DNA of 64,000 bases, from contig NZ_AHOO02000005.1 in assembly GCF_000244755.1 (NCBI RefSeq), forward strand, positions 62,001 to 126,000, written 5' to 3'. This stretch comes from Leptospira licerasiae serovar Varillal str. VAR 010 (lineage in GTDB: Bacteria > Spirochaetota > Leptospiria > Leptospirales > Leptospiraceae). The position numbers were made by a program, and so were the translations under genes. The notes beneath the pieces are model-generated. The model did no database searches, had not been told where the DNA came from, and was given only the letters and a program-made list of their open reading frames with translations. Shown here piece by piece: positions 7,677 through 17,198 of this stretch; position 1 is the first letter of the stretch, and each line of letters starts with the position of its first letter.

Positions 7677-7986
7677 ATTTCCATTCACCTTTTTTACTTC
7701 TGTGAAAGCATAATATTTGGGAGGCTTAACTCGTAACAAGCTTCTTCTTATAAGCGGCTTATATATGTTTATTTTTATGAAGAACGATTGTTATTTATAA
7801 TTATTGAATGAATTAGTGGGGCCACAAACAAACAGAGTTAAGTGAGTGGCCGCTCATACATTATTTTTACTTAATGCTCTTTTAGAAAGGCTCTCATTCT
7901 ACGAGCCATTTATAATCGTATGAATTTGATCTTCTTCTGATTTTAGGCATGAAAACAACTTGTTTCATGGGAAGAAGGTCCCCAAA
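7677..7986. other. Divergent AT-rich intergenic region
   Basis: About 310 bp between the PLC-like gene (minus) and the DUF1801-like gene (plus). It contains the perfect inverted repeat TATAAG-CGG-CTTATA (7749-7763), about 75 bp upstream of the PLC start, and a smaller GAGTGGCCGCTC dyad near 7843-7854. Either could be an operator. I see no convincing -35/-10 pair and no coding frame with an RBS. Confidence 0.4.
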
Positions 7987-8451
7987 ATGCGAAGCATGCC
8001 AGCTAAGAAGAAGTCCGCAAAGACAAACTCTTCCCCTAAACGAGGGATCAAATACGAAGACAAATCCCCGGGACAACCGGAACTAGTTCCGATCTTTAAT
8101 GAGATCAAGAAGCTGATGAAACCCTATATAAAGGGAAGTCTTAAAGAAAGAGGGGATTCCAGAGGCCAATACGGTTTGGTCAGCGAGATGGAGATCGAAG
8201 TAAACGGCAAAAAAAAGCCCGAAGTTTATTTTGCAGGCGTTCTAGTTCAAAAAGGTTACGTGGGATTTTATTTTATGCCTGTGTATTCGGAACCTGGACT
8301 GAAAAAAATATTCCCGTCAGAACTTCTGAAATGTTTAAAAGGCAAAAGTTGCTTTTATATAAAGAAGAAGGACCCGCTCATTCTTTCCCAGATCAAAGAA
8401 GCCTTAAAGTTAGGATATAATGATTATAAAACGAAGGGTTGGGTAAAATGA
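7987..8451 (+). CDS. DUF1801-like (YdhG-type) hypothetical protein
   Basis: 154 residues from ATG 7987 (AAGAAGG 8 nt upstream); a TTG 27 nt earlier is in frame but lacks an RBS. The N-terminus is basic and probably disordered (MRSMPAKKKSAKTNSSPKRG). The remainder resembles the small alpha/beta fold annotated DUF1801: VYFAGVLVQKGYVGFYFMPV, then SCFYIKKKDPLILSQIKEAL. Family function is unknown; some members were called iron chaperones. It converges with the alpha/beta hydrolase gene, leaving only 5 nt between stops. Confidence 0.6.
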   Translation: MRSMPAKKKSAKTNSSPKRGIKYEDKSPGQPELVPIFNEIKKLMKPYIKGSLKERGDSRGQYGLVSEMEIEVNGKKKPEVYFAGVLVQKGYVGFYFMPVYSEPGLKKIFPSELLKCLKGKSCFYIKKKDPLILSQIKEALKLGYNDYKTKGWVK

Positions 8452-8456
8452 ACCCC

Positions 8457-9716
8457 TTACTTTCCAACAAAGACCTTTAAGAAATACTCTCTCAATTCGG
8501 GGGAAGGCACGATCTGATAATGAGATAATCCTTTTAGGACCTTTACTCTATTTTCCGGATTGGATTTCTTACGAAATATGGAATCACTAAAAAGAGTAAG
8601 GCTTGGTTTTTCTACAATCCCGTCTCCGATCCAGGAAGACCAATCTCCTCCTTCCTCCGAGACAAAACTATAGATCTGATAGGCATCTATCTCGTCTAGT
8701 TCCCCGAAATATTTATCCTTTCCGTATCTGCCTAGATGTGTTCCGTCTTTCCAGTCCTCTTCTCGGATAATTCCGTGAGAAAGATCCTTCATTGCCTCAC
8801 TTCTTTGGTTTCCGATATAACCTACCAACTGCACGGGAAATACAGGCAAAGCCTCGGCTCCAAGTCCCAACCAGAATCCGACTTTTTCGATATAGGAACC
8901 TCCGTCAGGAGAACTTATAAATAATACTTTTTTAATATTAGAAGAAAGTGGATTTCCTTCCTTTTTAGAAGAATAGAGGGCGCTTCTAAAAACGAGTCCA
9001 CCTTGGCTATAGGAAACTACATCGAACTTTTTTTGTTTTAATTCCGGATCTTCTAGAACCTTTCTTACCAATTCCAAAAGTTTCGAGCCATTCTCCGAGA
9101 TATGAGCCCCGGGGTTGAATCTAAGATAAAAAGGATAATAATTTTCTTTTATTAGGATTTCGGAGAAAGAGGGTTCTCCATTTTTAATCCAAAGCCCTTC
9201 GTCACAAAATAGACCTGGAACACAAAGGATCGGTTTTTTAGATCCGGATCTTTTCCAATCCGCCAACACTTCTTCCGGACTTACATCTTTTCCATCCAAA
9301 CGAAAAGATGCTTGGATCTCCGAAGTGGTGATCATTCCTGCAAAAGATTCTCCCACTACGCTGGAGACTGAAATGTTCTCGAATACTTTTTTTTGTATCA
9401 AAGACTCCGTTTCGCTCAGTGCCTCCAATGCGGTATGCATCGCTTGTGCGGTGGATTCGAATGCTTTAGATAGGCCTTCTTCCGTTTTACTTCCGGCTTC
9501 TCCCAAGGACTTGCCTGCATCCTTCAAAAATTCTCCAAGGCGAGTTCCGTTTACTGTAGGTGTTTCCGAAATTTGGGATAAACTTTTTGCACACCATTCG
9601 AATGAACCAGTGAGTGCCGACTTAACGCCGGATAGAACTCCGAGTGAAGTGTCTCTTGCGAATGAAACTGCGAATTTTCCCAACTTCATGCTGGGTTCTG
9701 TAGGTTTATATGGCAT
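8457..9716 (-). CDS. Alpha/beta-hydrolase fold lipase/esterase
   Basis: 419 residues. The N-terminal ~115 residues form an amphipathic helical segment without a clear signal peptide (KSLGEAGSKTEEGLSKAFES) and may associate with membranes. The hydrolase core starts with the oxyanion strand PILCVPGLFCDEGLW (162-176), has the nucleophile elbow VVSYSQGGLVF with Ser237, and a candidate catalytic His in the C-terminal GLSHYQIVPSPE. The shape is like PGAP1/lipase class proteins acting on acyl esters. Substrate is unknown. It is probably transcribed alone, beginning ~125 nt beyond the CsaA-like gene end. Confidence 0.8.
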   Translation of the reverse strand: MPYKPTEPSMKLGKFAVSFARDTSLGVLSGVKSALTGSFEWCAKSLSQISETPTVNGTRLGEFLKDAGKSLGEAGSKTEEGLSKAFESTAQAMHTALEALSETESLIQKKVFENISVSSVVGESFAGMITTSEIQASFRLDGKDVSPEEVLADWKRSGSKKPILCVPGLFCDEGLWIKNGEPSFSEILIKENYYPFYLRFNPGAHISENGSKLLELVRKVLEDPELKQKKFDVVSYSQGGLVFRSALYSSKKEGNPLSSNIKKVLFISSPDGGSYIEKVGFWLGLGAEALPVFPVQLVGYIGNQRSEAMKDLSHGIIREEDWKDGTHLGRYGKDKYFGELDEIDAYQIYSFVSEEGGDWSSWIGDGIVEKPSLTLFSDSIFRKKSNPENRVKVLKGLSHYQIVPSPELREYFLKVFVGK

Positions 9717-9842
9717 ATTTTAGTTTCTTAACCGGATAGCGCCGCCTCACTATACGTAAAAACCGCGGGGCGTCAAGGGGAAAGATAGGCGAAATCAGAT
9801 ATTAAGAAGCCCTTCTTAGGCTCCTTAACTTTTATGATCCGA

Positions 9843-10193
9843 TTAACAGGCGAGTTGGACGAAGCTGATTGCGTCGGATTTGCTGAACTCTTCCTCTTCT
9901 TCCACAAAGCCTAAGAATAGAGCTTGGGCTCTCATTCTTGCGATATGAGCGGAAGGATAGTCCATAACACAAAGAGTTTGTTTGCCCAAAAAATCTTTCT
10001 CTTCTCCGAGAGAAAGTATGGATTCACTTGATTTACGAACTCCGGCGCTCTCACCGAAATCCAAGATCAATCTGTATGCTTTTTCTCCATGGTCTAGAAA
10101 CAATTCGAAACCGATCACTTTACCGACTCTTAAGTCTAGATCGGCAAAAGGTCTTTCCGAAACTAAGTTTGTATATTCAGTCGATTCCATCAT
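9843..10193 (-). CDS. CsaA-like tRNA-binding OB-fold protein
   Basis: 116 residues with the tRNA-binding domain (EMAP/MetRS-C/CsaA) signature: FADLDLRVGKVIGFE at the start, KAYRLILDFGE in the middle and LCVMDYPSAHIARMRAQALFLGF near the end. Stand-alone proteins of this size act as tRNA or chaperone-like factors (CsaA). Two tandem ATGs (10193, 10190) are possible starts, with no strong RBS for either. It is followed after ~125 nt by the alpha/beta hydrolase and preceded by the kinase cluster. Confidence 0.75.
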   Translation of the reverse strand: MMESTEYTNLVSERPFADLDLRVGKVIGFELFLDHGEKAYRLILDFGESAGVRKSSESILSLGEEKDFLGKQTLCVMDYPSAHIARMRAQALFLGFVEEEEEFSKSDAISFVQLAC

Positions 10194-10258
10194 CTAGTAT
10201 AACCATTCGTAGATAATTATTTGACAAAAAAATTACAAAGAAGATCCAAAAATCGCCG

Positions 10259-11392
10259 TTAGACTGCGGGCAAATCCAGAAAAAACCTGGTGTATTCATT
10301 GGCGGAACTTTCGAAAGAAAGAAACCCTCCGTGCTCTTTCACAATCCCGAGACTGACAGAAAGTCCTAAACCGGTACCCTTATCCGCACCTTTAGTAGTG
10401 AAAAATGTATTGAAGATTGATTTACCGATCTCCTGAGGAATTCCAGAACCCAAATCTTCCACAGTTATCCTTACCCAAGACTTGCCGCCGATCTCTTCCG
10501 GTTTAGCGGAGATGATCATTCTTTTGTTCTCATCGTATTCCGGATAACGTTCGTTCAACGCATCCGTTCCGTTATTGATCAGATTTAAGAGTACTTGAAG
10601 TATCTGTCCCTCTTTACACATTACGGAAGGAAGATCGGTATGAATATCCAGATCCAATTGGATACGGCTCATTTTTAATCTTTGCTCTGAAATAGAACGT
10701 GCCCTTGATATTAACGCAAAGACGCTCACAGGTTCGAAGGCGGCTTTTTCCTGTCTGGCAAATCTTAGTAAGTCTTTTACCATTACGGAAATTCTTTCTC
10801 CTTCCTGTTTGATCTTAGCTGCGATCTTTTGGGCTTTATCTATATCCATTTCTCCCTTGGAGATCAATTGAGCATAATCTATGATGGCCATGATAGGATT
10901 GTTGATCTCGTGAGCCATAGCTCCGGCCAAAAATCCCATTGCTTCCACTTTCTGGCTTTGTCTGAGCTGTTCTTCTATTTCGAATTTTTCTTGTTCCGCT
11001 CTTCTTAAAGCTTTATGTTCCTCTATTTCTCGGATCGCTCTTCTTAAAGCAGGGACAAGTTTTACTAACCTATCTTTCAGAACGTAATCGGTTGCCCCTC
11101 TAGTCAAAGTTTGGATGGCGGCATCTTCTCCGTAAGTTCCGGAAACGAATATAAAAGGAGTGCTAGGGCATTGCTCTTTTGCGATGGTTAATGCGGATAA
11201 TCCGTCGAAATTAGGAAGCGAGTAATCCGAAAAAATAAAATCAGGCTTCTCATCTTCGATAGCCTTTAAGTATTCTTCTCTATCTTGAACATGGACCGGA
11301 ATATAATCCACTCCCGCCCTTTTTAATTCTCTCTGAATAAGCTCTAGATCGGTAGAAGAATCTTCTAAAAAAAGGAATTTTAGCGTCTTCAT
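10259..11392 (-). CDS. Soluble hybrid protein: receiver domain fused to histidine kinase
   Basis: 377 residues, no membrane segment. An N-terminal receiver (~4-120) has phospho-acceptor Asp56 in FIFSDYSLP. A short coiled coil leads to a HisKA domain with His161 in GAMAHEINNP, and then a HATPase_c domain (NLINNGTDALNER N-box, VEDLGSGIP, GTGLGLSVSLGIVKEHGG). Input therefore comes through phosphorylation of the receiver. The gene starts 1 nt after the stop of a CheY-like regulator gene, which itself follows a sensor kinase gene, suggesting a three-protein relay. The final output is not encoded here. Confidence 0.9.
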   Translation of the reverse strand: MKTLKFLFLEDSSTDLELIQRELKRAGVDYIPVHVQDREEYLKAIEDEKPDFIFSDYSLPNFDGLSALTIAKEQCPSTPFIFVSGTYGEDAAIQTLTRGATDYVLKDRLVKLVPALRRAIREIEEHKALRRAEQEKFEIEEQLRQSQKVEAMGFLAGAMAHEINNPIMAIIDYAQLISKGEMDIDKAQKIAAKIKQEGERISVMVKDLLRFARQEKAAFEPVSVFALISRARSISEQRLKMSRIQLDLDIHTDLPSVMCKEGQILQVLLNLINNGTDALNERYPEYDENKRMIISAKPEEIGGKSWVRITVEDLGSGIPQEIGKSIFNTFFTTKGADKGTGLGLSVSLGIVKEHGGFLSFESSANEYTRFFLDLPAV

Positions 11393-11393
11393 A

Positions 11394-11837
11394 TCAATGC
11401 ACCGATTTATTTAATATACACCAATATTGCCCTATTTCAGATACTGTTATGATCAATTTTTCAAATTCTACAGGTTTTATAATATAACTGTTCACGCCTA
11501 ATTTATAACTTTCCACTATGTCTTTCTCTTCCGCGGAAGAAGTTAGCATTACGACGGGGACTGTTCTTAATTTTTCGTCCGATTTGATCTCTCTTAGAAC
11601 TTCGAGACCGTCCACTTTTGGCATTTTCAGATCTAGTAATACGAATAAAGGTTTTCCGCCGGATTCTCTGCCATGATACCTTCCTCTGGAAAATAAAAAC
11701 TCTAGGGCTTCTTCTCCGTCTTTAACATGAAAGACTTGATTTACTAAATTATTTTTTTTGAAACCTCTCAAAGTAAGTTCTGCGTCGTTCGGATTATCCT
11801 CCGCGTACAGTATATCATAGTTTCCCGATTGATTCAT
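11394..11837 (-). CDS. Single-domain response regulator, Rcp1-like
   Basis: 147 residues, receiver only. Acidic residues EDN (13-15), Asp69 in [10 protein letters not shown], and the KP pair in [11 protein letters not shown] are present. The insertion between beta2 and alpha3 ([15 protein letters not shown]) is typical of the Rcp1 group that partners phytochrome-like kinases. It sits between the sensor kinase (6 nt) and the REC-kinase hybrid (1 nt). It most likely shuttles phosphate from the first kinase, either to the hybrid or as a diffusible output. Confidence 0.92.
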   Translation of the reverse strand: MNQSGNYDILYAEDNPNDAELTLRGFKKNNLVNQVFHVKDGEEALEFLFSRGRYHGRESGGKPLFVLLDLKMPKVDGLEVLREIKSDEKLRTVPVVMLTSSAEEKDIVESYKLGVNSYIIKPVEFEKLIITVSEIGQYWCILNKSVH

Positions 11838-11843
11838 TCTTCT

Positions 11844-13637
11844 CTATTCCTTGTTCGGTATTGTAAAATAAAATGTGGCGCCTTGTCCCATTTTTCCTTC
11901 TGCCCAGACTTTTCCGCCATGTCTCTGCACTATCCTATCAACGATCGCGAGTCCGATCCCGGTTCCGTTAAATTCTTCGTTGGAATGTAATCTTTGGAAT
12001 ACCTTGAAAAGTTTATGGGAATATTGATCGTCGAAACCCACCCCGTTATCTTTCACGAAGAATGTTCGATTACCTTCTCCGTTTAAAAAACCTATTTCTA
12101 CAAAAGGATTTTGCGATCTGGAAGAATACTTGTATGCGTTCGAGATCAGATTCAACCAAACCTGTTTTAACATGGAAGCGTCCCCTTTTACCGGAGGAAG
12201 TTCCGAAATTTGTACGATAGGGCTTTTAGCTCCGTATTCCTGATTGATGATCTCAACGGAATCCGAAACCATATGTTTCATATTTATAGAATCCGACTTC
12301 GGCTCCAGCTTTGATACACGATAAAATGCCAACAGATCATCTATCAATTGCCCCATAAATTTGGAATTGGTAGCGATCACATTCAAAATTCTTAAAGCTT
12401 CCGGCTCCAACACTGCGGAATAATCTTCCAACATGATCTTAGTAAATCCGTCTATTCCCCGTATAGGAGCCCGTAAATCATGGGATACGGAATAACTGAA
12501 CGCCTCCAATTCCCGGTTTGCATATTCTAGTTTTCGAATATTTTCCTCTAGATCTCGATTTAATTGGTTTATCTGAAATTCCTTAAGATTCCGTTCGGTC
12601 ACATCCAGCCATTCCACGACGCTTCCCAGTCTTTCTCCCGAAGAATCGATAACTGGATCCGCGCTTAGATTAAATTGTCTTCCACCTATAGAAATAGAGC
12701 TCTTATGAGTATTAGTAAATGTAGAAAGTATCTGCCTTTGCCTTTCAGGATGAGAATGAAAAGAATCGATACAAGATCCGATCAAAGCCTCCGGAGAAAA
12801 ATTCGGATATTGATTACGGATGTTTTCCTTTGCACTTTGGAACATATTCACGACGGAACGGTTCGTATACACCACGTTTAGATCGTTGTCGGCGATCATG
12901 ATATTACTGGAAGCACAATCCAAAGCGGATTTAATCATTAAAATTTCTTTATAGAACTTTTCTTTTTCGAAAAGTGTATGTTCTAAAAGGTTATTTTTTT
13001 CAAAGAGGATGTTCTCCGCCTTTACTCTAAGATCGGACTCCTTCTTTAAAAATCTATAAAGTACGGCTAAGATCAGTATATTAAAGGAGATCGATAGGAA
13101 TAAAACCCAATCGGTGATCTTTTCCTTTATTTTAGAATCGTAAGTCCTTTCCGAAAGAAGAAAGACCTCTTTTTCTTTCAGTCTATCTATTAGGCGATCG
13201 ATATCATTCTCCAATATCGCGTTCTCGATCCCTATTTCATTGTTTTTAAAAGTAGAATACCGGCCTATCTTCCTGTCTATTTCGTCCTTTTTGATGAGTA
13301 ATTTCTCCAACTCTAAAAAGCCGTTTTGCTGGGTAGAATTGTCTCTAGTTATATATTTTAGCTCACCTAGCTTGAAGAATATGTTCTGTTTTTCAGCTTT
13401 GTAATATTCCAGGTCCTCTTTTTTTCCGGAGTTTATGAAGACCAGAAATCGGATTTTGCTCTCTTTTACGGAAGAAGCCAAATTCTCCAGTCTGGAAATT
13501 ACGTTGAAAGTATGGGACTCCCAGTCTTTGGACTGAGTTAGATTTCTACTACTAATCCAAGAAGAAAAGCCTATCAATAGGCCCAAAAATCCTATTCCGA
13601 TAACTCCGAATCTTAGTTTAGAATCATATGAGAGCAT
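11844..13637 (-). CDS. Membrane sensor histidine kinase with PAS domain
   Basis: 597 residues: TM1 (~9-28), a mostly helical extracytoplasmic domain of ~145 residues (CHASE3-like in size), TM2 (~175-195) and a coiled-coil linker. A PAS domain follows (~235-350; SSNIMIADNDLNVVYTN), the type also found in chemoreceptors. The kinase core has His386 in SYSVSHDLRAPIRG and ATP-binding motifs NLISNAYKYSSRS, VKDNGVGFD and GTGIGLAIVDRIVQRHGG. HisKA and HATPase resemble phytochrome-type kinases, matching the Rcp1-like regulator next to it. First gene of the three-gene signalling cluster. The signal is unknown. Confidence 0.92.
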   Translation of the reverse strand: MLSYDSKLRFGVIGIGFLGLLIGFSSWISSRNLTQSKDWESHTFNVISRLENLASSVKESKIRFLVFINSGKKEDLEYYKAEKQNIFFKLGELKYITRDNSTQQNGFLELEKLLIKKDEIDRKIGRYSTFKNNEIGIENAILENDIDRLIDRLKEKEVFLLSERTYDSKIKEKITDWVLFLSISFNILILAVLYRFLKKESDLRVKAENILFEKNNLLEHTLFEKEKFYKEILMIKSALDCASSNIMIADNDLNVVYTNRSVVNMFQSAKENIRNQYPNFSPEALIGSCIDSFHSHPERQRQILSTFTNTHKSSISIGGRQFNLSADPVIDSSGERLGSVVEWLDVTERNLKEFQINQLNRDLEENIRKLEYANRELEAFSYSVSHDLRAPIRGIDGFTKIMLEDYSAVLEPEALRILNVIATNSKFMGQLIDDLLAFYRVSKLEPKSDSINMKHMVSDSVEIINQEYGAKSPIVQISELPPVKGDASMLKQVWLNLISNAYKYSSRSQNPFVEIGFLNGEGNRTFFVKDNGVGFDDQYSHKLFKVFQRLHSNEEFNGTGIGLAIVDRIVQRHGGKVWAEGKMGQGATFYFTIPNKE

Positions 13638-13815
13638 GATAAGGAAAACATTGATTAAAAGTTTTTAATCTTTTAATTTTGTTTCATATTTGATCCGCGT
13701 ATTTTAAATTTTTTGACCCCATTTTGCAAGATATTTACACAGTTTGGACAAAATTAATTTACTTGATCGATTTTCAGTTTTAGCCTCTTGATTAAGTCGC
13801 ATTAGATCTAAAGTT

Positions 13816-16800
13816 TTATATTTTATCTAAGGCTTGCCTGATCTTTATGACCTGAGAATTTTCCGGCTCCAGTCTCTGGGCTTCTCTCAAAAGTTGTTTA
13901 GCTCTTTCATAATTTCGTAAAGCGATGGAGATCCTAGTCAAATTGATCAAATTCCTGACATGATCAGGTTCTCTTAAGAGTAATCTTTCGCCGAAATCTT
14001 GGGCTTTTTGGAATTGCCTAGCTCTTCTTGCTACGTAAGAAGCAATGAATAATATTTCTTTATCCACAGGACGAATGTTCAAATATTCTTCTGCAAATTG
14101 CGCAGCCTTAGGATAATTTTTTAATCGTATATGATACTTAAGTAATCCCTTTTTTACTTCAGGTAGACGATTGTCCAATGAGTCCGCTTCTTCCAATAAA
14201 GATAACGCTTCTTTGATATTCTTGTCTTGAGATCTTTCTTTCGCTTTTCGAAGTAGCTGCCTGATCTTTTCCTTTTCTCGGCTCCTTTCGGTCCCACCTT
14301 CTTCTTTAAAAGATATACGGACTAAGGATAAATCATCCGTTAAAGAGCCTACTTTTTGTATGGAGTCGTATATATTGGAAAGTTCTCCTTTTCCTTCTTC
14401 AATGAGTTTAAGGAAAAGTTTTTCGTCGTCGTTAATGATCCTTGCACCTTCTTTGTCGTTTCCGATTAGAATATCGTCCCTTCCGTCGGAACCTGCAATG
14501 ATCACATCGCCAGGCAATAATTGGAATGTTTTCACGGAAATTTTTCCATCCATTCCGGTAGTCCCCAACTTTCTGAACATAAGATCTTGTTCTATAAAGT
14601 CCGCTTTTCCATCTCGATAGAGCACAGTCCAAGGATGCTCTGCATTAATATAATATAATGTTCCTGAATTTTCGTCGATTAGTCCTATAACCGATGAAAC
14701 AAGCATAGAACCTTCAAAACTTTCGAATACCTTATGTAATTCTATGAACGCGTTTTTTAGCCACCTTTCAGGAGACTGCTCTTTCATAGATTCTACGATT
14801 CGAGTCCTTTCTATGATGGATTCACAGACGGCTCCTAAAACTAATGCTCCTCCTGCTCCTTGCATGGATTTTCCCATCGCATCCGCGTTCAAAAATACTA
14901 TATAACGTTGGCCTCTGAGCGTGATCTGGTTGGAGATATTCATATCTCCACCTATCTCATCGTTAAATCTTCGGAAACTGAACTTCTTCTTTTGTTCTAT
15001 TAGAAAATCCACTTTGACATTTTCAGAAACCGCCTTATTCGCACCCAATGGTTTAATCAAAAGCGATGTGAGGAAGTAGTCCCCATCCTGTTGTTGTTTG
15101 AGTTCCTTCACCTCTTCTAAAGTTTTTTCCAATTCTTTGGTTCTATCTTTTACTTTTTCTTCTAGTTCATCCGCGTATTTTTCTAGCCTCTTTCTGGCGG
15201 CTTGGATACTTCTCGCCATCTTATTGAAAGATCTAGCAATGAAACCGATCTCATCTTCTACCCTTGGAGTGAGCCTATATTCTAAATTTCCGGAATTTAC
15301 CTCGGTCAACCCCACGACTACTTCGTCCATAGGAGCTACGATCGCATTTTGAAAGAAGAACCTAAATCCGATCACAATCACGAAGAATGTCAGGACCATC
15401 GAAGCTACTAATATAAAACTTGGATCATGATGAAATGTTCTATAATCCTTATATTCGAACCCTACCTCGTATATTTTTCCGCCGGGGTTGGGAGCAAAAT
15501 AATAGGAAAGATACATTACAGGCTTTGGATCAGAAGTAGAATAGATCCTTGTTCCCCTGTAAATCCGTTCTCCCGCAAAATGAATTGGAGCAAGGGAGTT
15601 CAATACGATCTTCGAGACTTGTTCTTTGGTTTTTCCCGAATTTACAGCCTGGATTGCGGATTGTCTTACGTAAGCCAAGGTCTCCGATAATCCGATATCT
15701 GAAGATGCGAGTAATCCTTCGATCGATTTCTGTTTTTTGCCATCTGGAAGCCTAGAATATTTATTCCGAATAATATTCAATTTTCCGTATATACCTCGGA
15801 AATAGTCTTCAATGTCGGGATCTTTCACAATTTCATTGTTTTTCGACTTTAGAAATGCACGAATACCTATCGAATACGCTTTAAAGTCATTGGGAGAAGT
15901 TTCCAGGATCTTTTCCGTTTTCTCCAACCTTTCTTTTGCGGGCAAACTTCCCAAATTAGAGATTTTTTGCTTTTCTCTAAAGAACCGAACTTCTAATTCA
16001 TCTTCTTTCTTGAATCTTGGATCCTTATTTCCCCTTTCCGATCGAAATTCATTCTTTTCCGGATCATAAGAAACTATATAAGCCAGGCCCTGAGGATCTT
16101 TTTGTTCCTGAACCGCAATGGAACTGTCCCTTCTTTTCATTTCATCGTAGGTTCTCTCATATCCGTTCAGAATAGAATAACCTACTAACTGATAACATAC
16201 GAAGAATGTTGCTAAAGAAACTCCAATGATCCTGTTTAAGATCGTAGTTCTTTCTTTAGTGGCGTTCACGTATACGATCATGATAAGGAACATCCCAGTA
16301 ACCATCCCTAGGTTAAAGGATTGTTGGTAGGTTGCGCGTGCAACCGTTCCGTTTCGGCTGAGTGCATTTAAAATTCCCGGAACGACAGTGATCACTGCGT
16401 AGCTCAGAAGAATATAGATTACTGACCTTCTCTCTTTTCCTGTCTCTATGATCGCTTTCCAAATTCCGATCACAAGGTAACTTACTTCGTAAAATAAGAT
16501 TACATATATAAAATAACTGTAAAATACATGGACCTCGTAATCCCAGTAATGACTTCCGGGAACAAAAGACCTAGGCGCATCCCAACTTATGTAAGCATAA
16601 TATCCGGTAATGACTAATACGCCCAGATAAAGAAACCAATAGAAGATCAAACCAGGCACGATCCCCTTTTTTCTTGGCTCGGGGAAATAGATAAAGAATC
16701 CAACCAATTGAGTAAAACTCATCAAAGGTCCGGCAACTGCGATGATCCGATGATGGATCGTACTTTCCTCAAAAGAGATAAAGCCCCAAAAATATCCTAT

Positions 16801-16953
16801 ATTATGGAAAACCGTGGTTAATGCGCAGACGCCCAAATGAAAGGCCGCCATACTTCTTTCCTTAATCGTAAGAAAGAAGAAACCGGCATACAGAAAGTAG
16901 AGAACGATTAAGATCGAACCGAAAGAGTAAAAATTAAAAAATAACGGATCCAT
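13816..16953 (-). CDS. Multi-domain membrane SpoIIE/PP2C phosphatase with HAMP and TPRs
   Basis: 1045 residues. The N-terminal ~255 residues hold about seven to eight membrane helices. A large extracytoplasmic region (~260-510) is followed by another TM (FILVASMVLTFFVIVIGF), a HAMP domain (PMDEVVVGLTEVNSGNLEYR) and a coiled coil. The SpoIIE-type Ser/Thr phosphatase shows metal-site signatures EIGGDMNI, LNADAMGKSMQGAGG, AGSDGRDD and SLTDDLSLV. The C-terminal ~150 residues are TPR-like (AAQFAEEYLNIRPVDKEIL; QLLREAQRLEPENSQ). Such phosphatases usually dephosphorylate a STAS anti-anti-sigma factor in a partner switch; a STAS gene lies 3 kb away at 20137. Transcribed alone as far as can be seen. 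Confidence 0.9.
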   Translation of the reverse strand: MDPLFFNFYSFGSILIVLYFLYAGFFFLTIKERSMAAFHLGVCALTTVFHNIGYFWGFISFEESTIHHRIIAVAGPLMSFTQLVGFFIYFPEPRKKGIVPGLIFYWFLYLGVLVITGYYAYISWDAPRSFVPGSHYWDYEVHVFYSYFIYVILFYEVSYLVIGIWKAIIETGKERRSVIYILLSYAVITVVPGILNALSRNGTVARATYQQSFNLGMVTGMFLIMIVYVNATKERTTILNRIIGVSLATFFVCYQLVGYSILNGYERTYDEMKRRDSSIAVQEQKDPQGLAYIVSYDPEKNEFRSERGNKDPRFKKEDELEVRFFREKQKISNLGSLPAKERLEKTEKILETSPNDFKAYSIGIRAFLKSKNNEIVKDPDIEDYFRGIYGKLNIIRNKYSRLPDGKKQKSIEGLLASSDIGLSETLAYVRQSAIQAVNSGKTKEQVSKIVLNSLAPIHFAGERIYRGTRIYSTSDPKPVMYLSYYFAPNPGGKIYEVGFEYKDYRTFHHDPSFILVASMVLTFFVIVIGFRFFFQNAIVAPMDEVVVGLTEVNSGNLEYRLTPRVEDEIGFIARSFNKMARSIQAARKRLEKYADELEEKVKDRTKELEKTLEEVKELKQQQDGDYFLTSLLIKPLGANKAVSENVKVDFLIEQKKKFSFRRFNDEIGGDMNISNQITLRGQRYIVFLNADAMGKSMQGAGGALVLGAVCESIIERTRIVESMKEQSPERWLKNAFIELHKVFESFEGSMLVSSVIGLIDENSGTLYYINAEHPWTVLYRDGKADFIEQDLMFRKLGTTGMDGKISVKTFQLLPGDVIIAGSDGRDDILIGNDKEGARIINDDEKLFLKLIEEGKGELSNIYDSIQKVGSLTDDLSLVRISFKEEGGTERSREKEKIRQLLRKAKERSQDKNIKEALSLLEEADSLDNRLPEVKKGLLKYHIRLKNYPKAAQFAEEYLNIRPVDKEILFIASYVARRARQFQKAQDFGERLLLREPDHVRNLINLTRISIALRNYERAKQLLREAQRLEPENSQVIKIRQALDKI

Positions 16954-17198
16954 TGATTGGTGTAGAAAAGTAGTCTCGGAAGCTTAGAGTAACGATCCGA
17001 CTCGGATCAAGCGTAATTTATTTCCAAAATTTTATGCGGCTTCTAAGATTTGTCCGAATTCCAACATAAATTATTTAAGGCTCCTTCAAAGCGTTCCTAA
17101 TTGGCATAAAGCACGTTCTAAAAAGGAATCTACTTGACCCAGGAATCGAAAGACAGAAGCTTACTGGAAATATCGGCCAACCCATTCCTCTCCGATTC

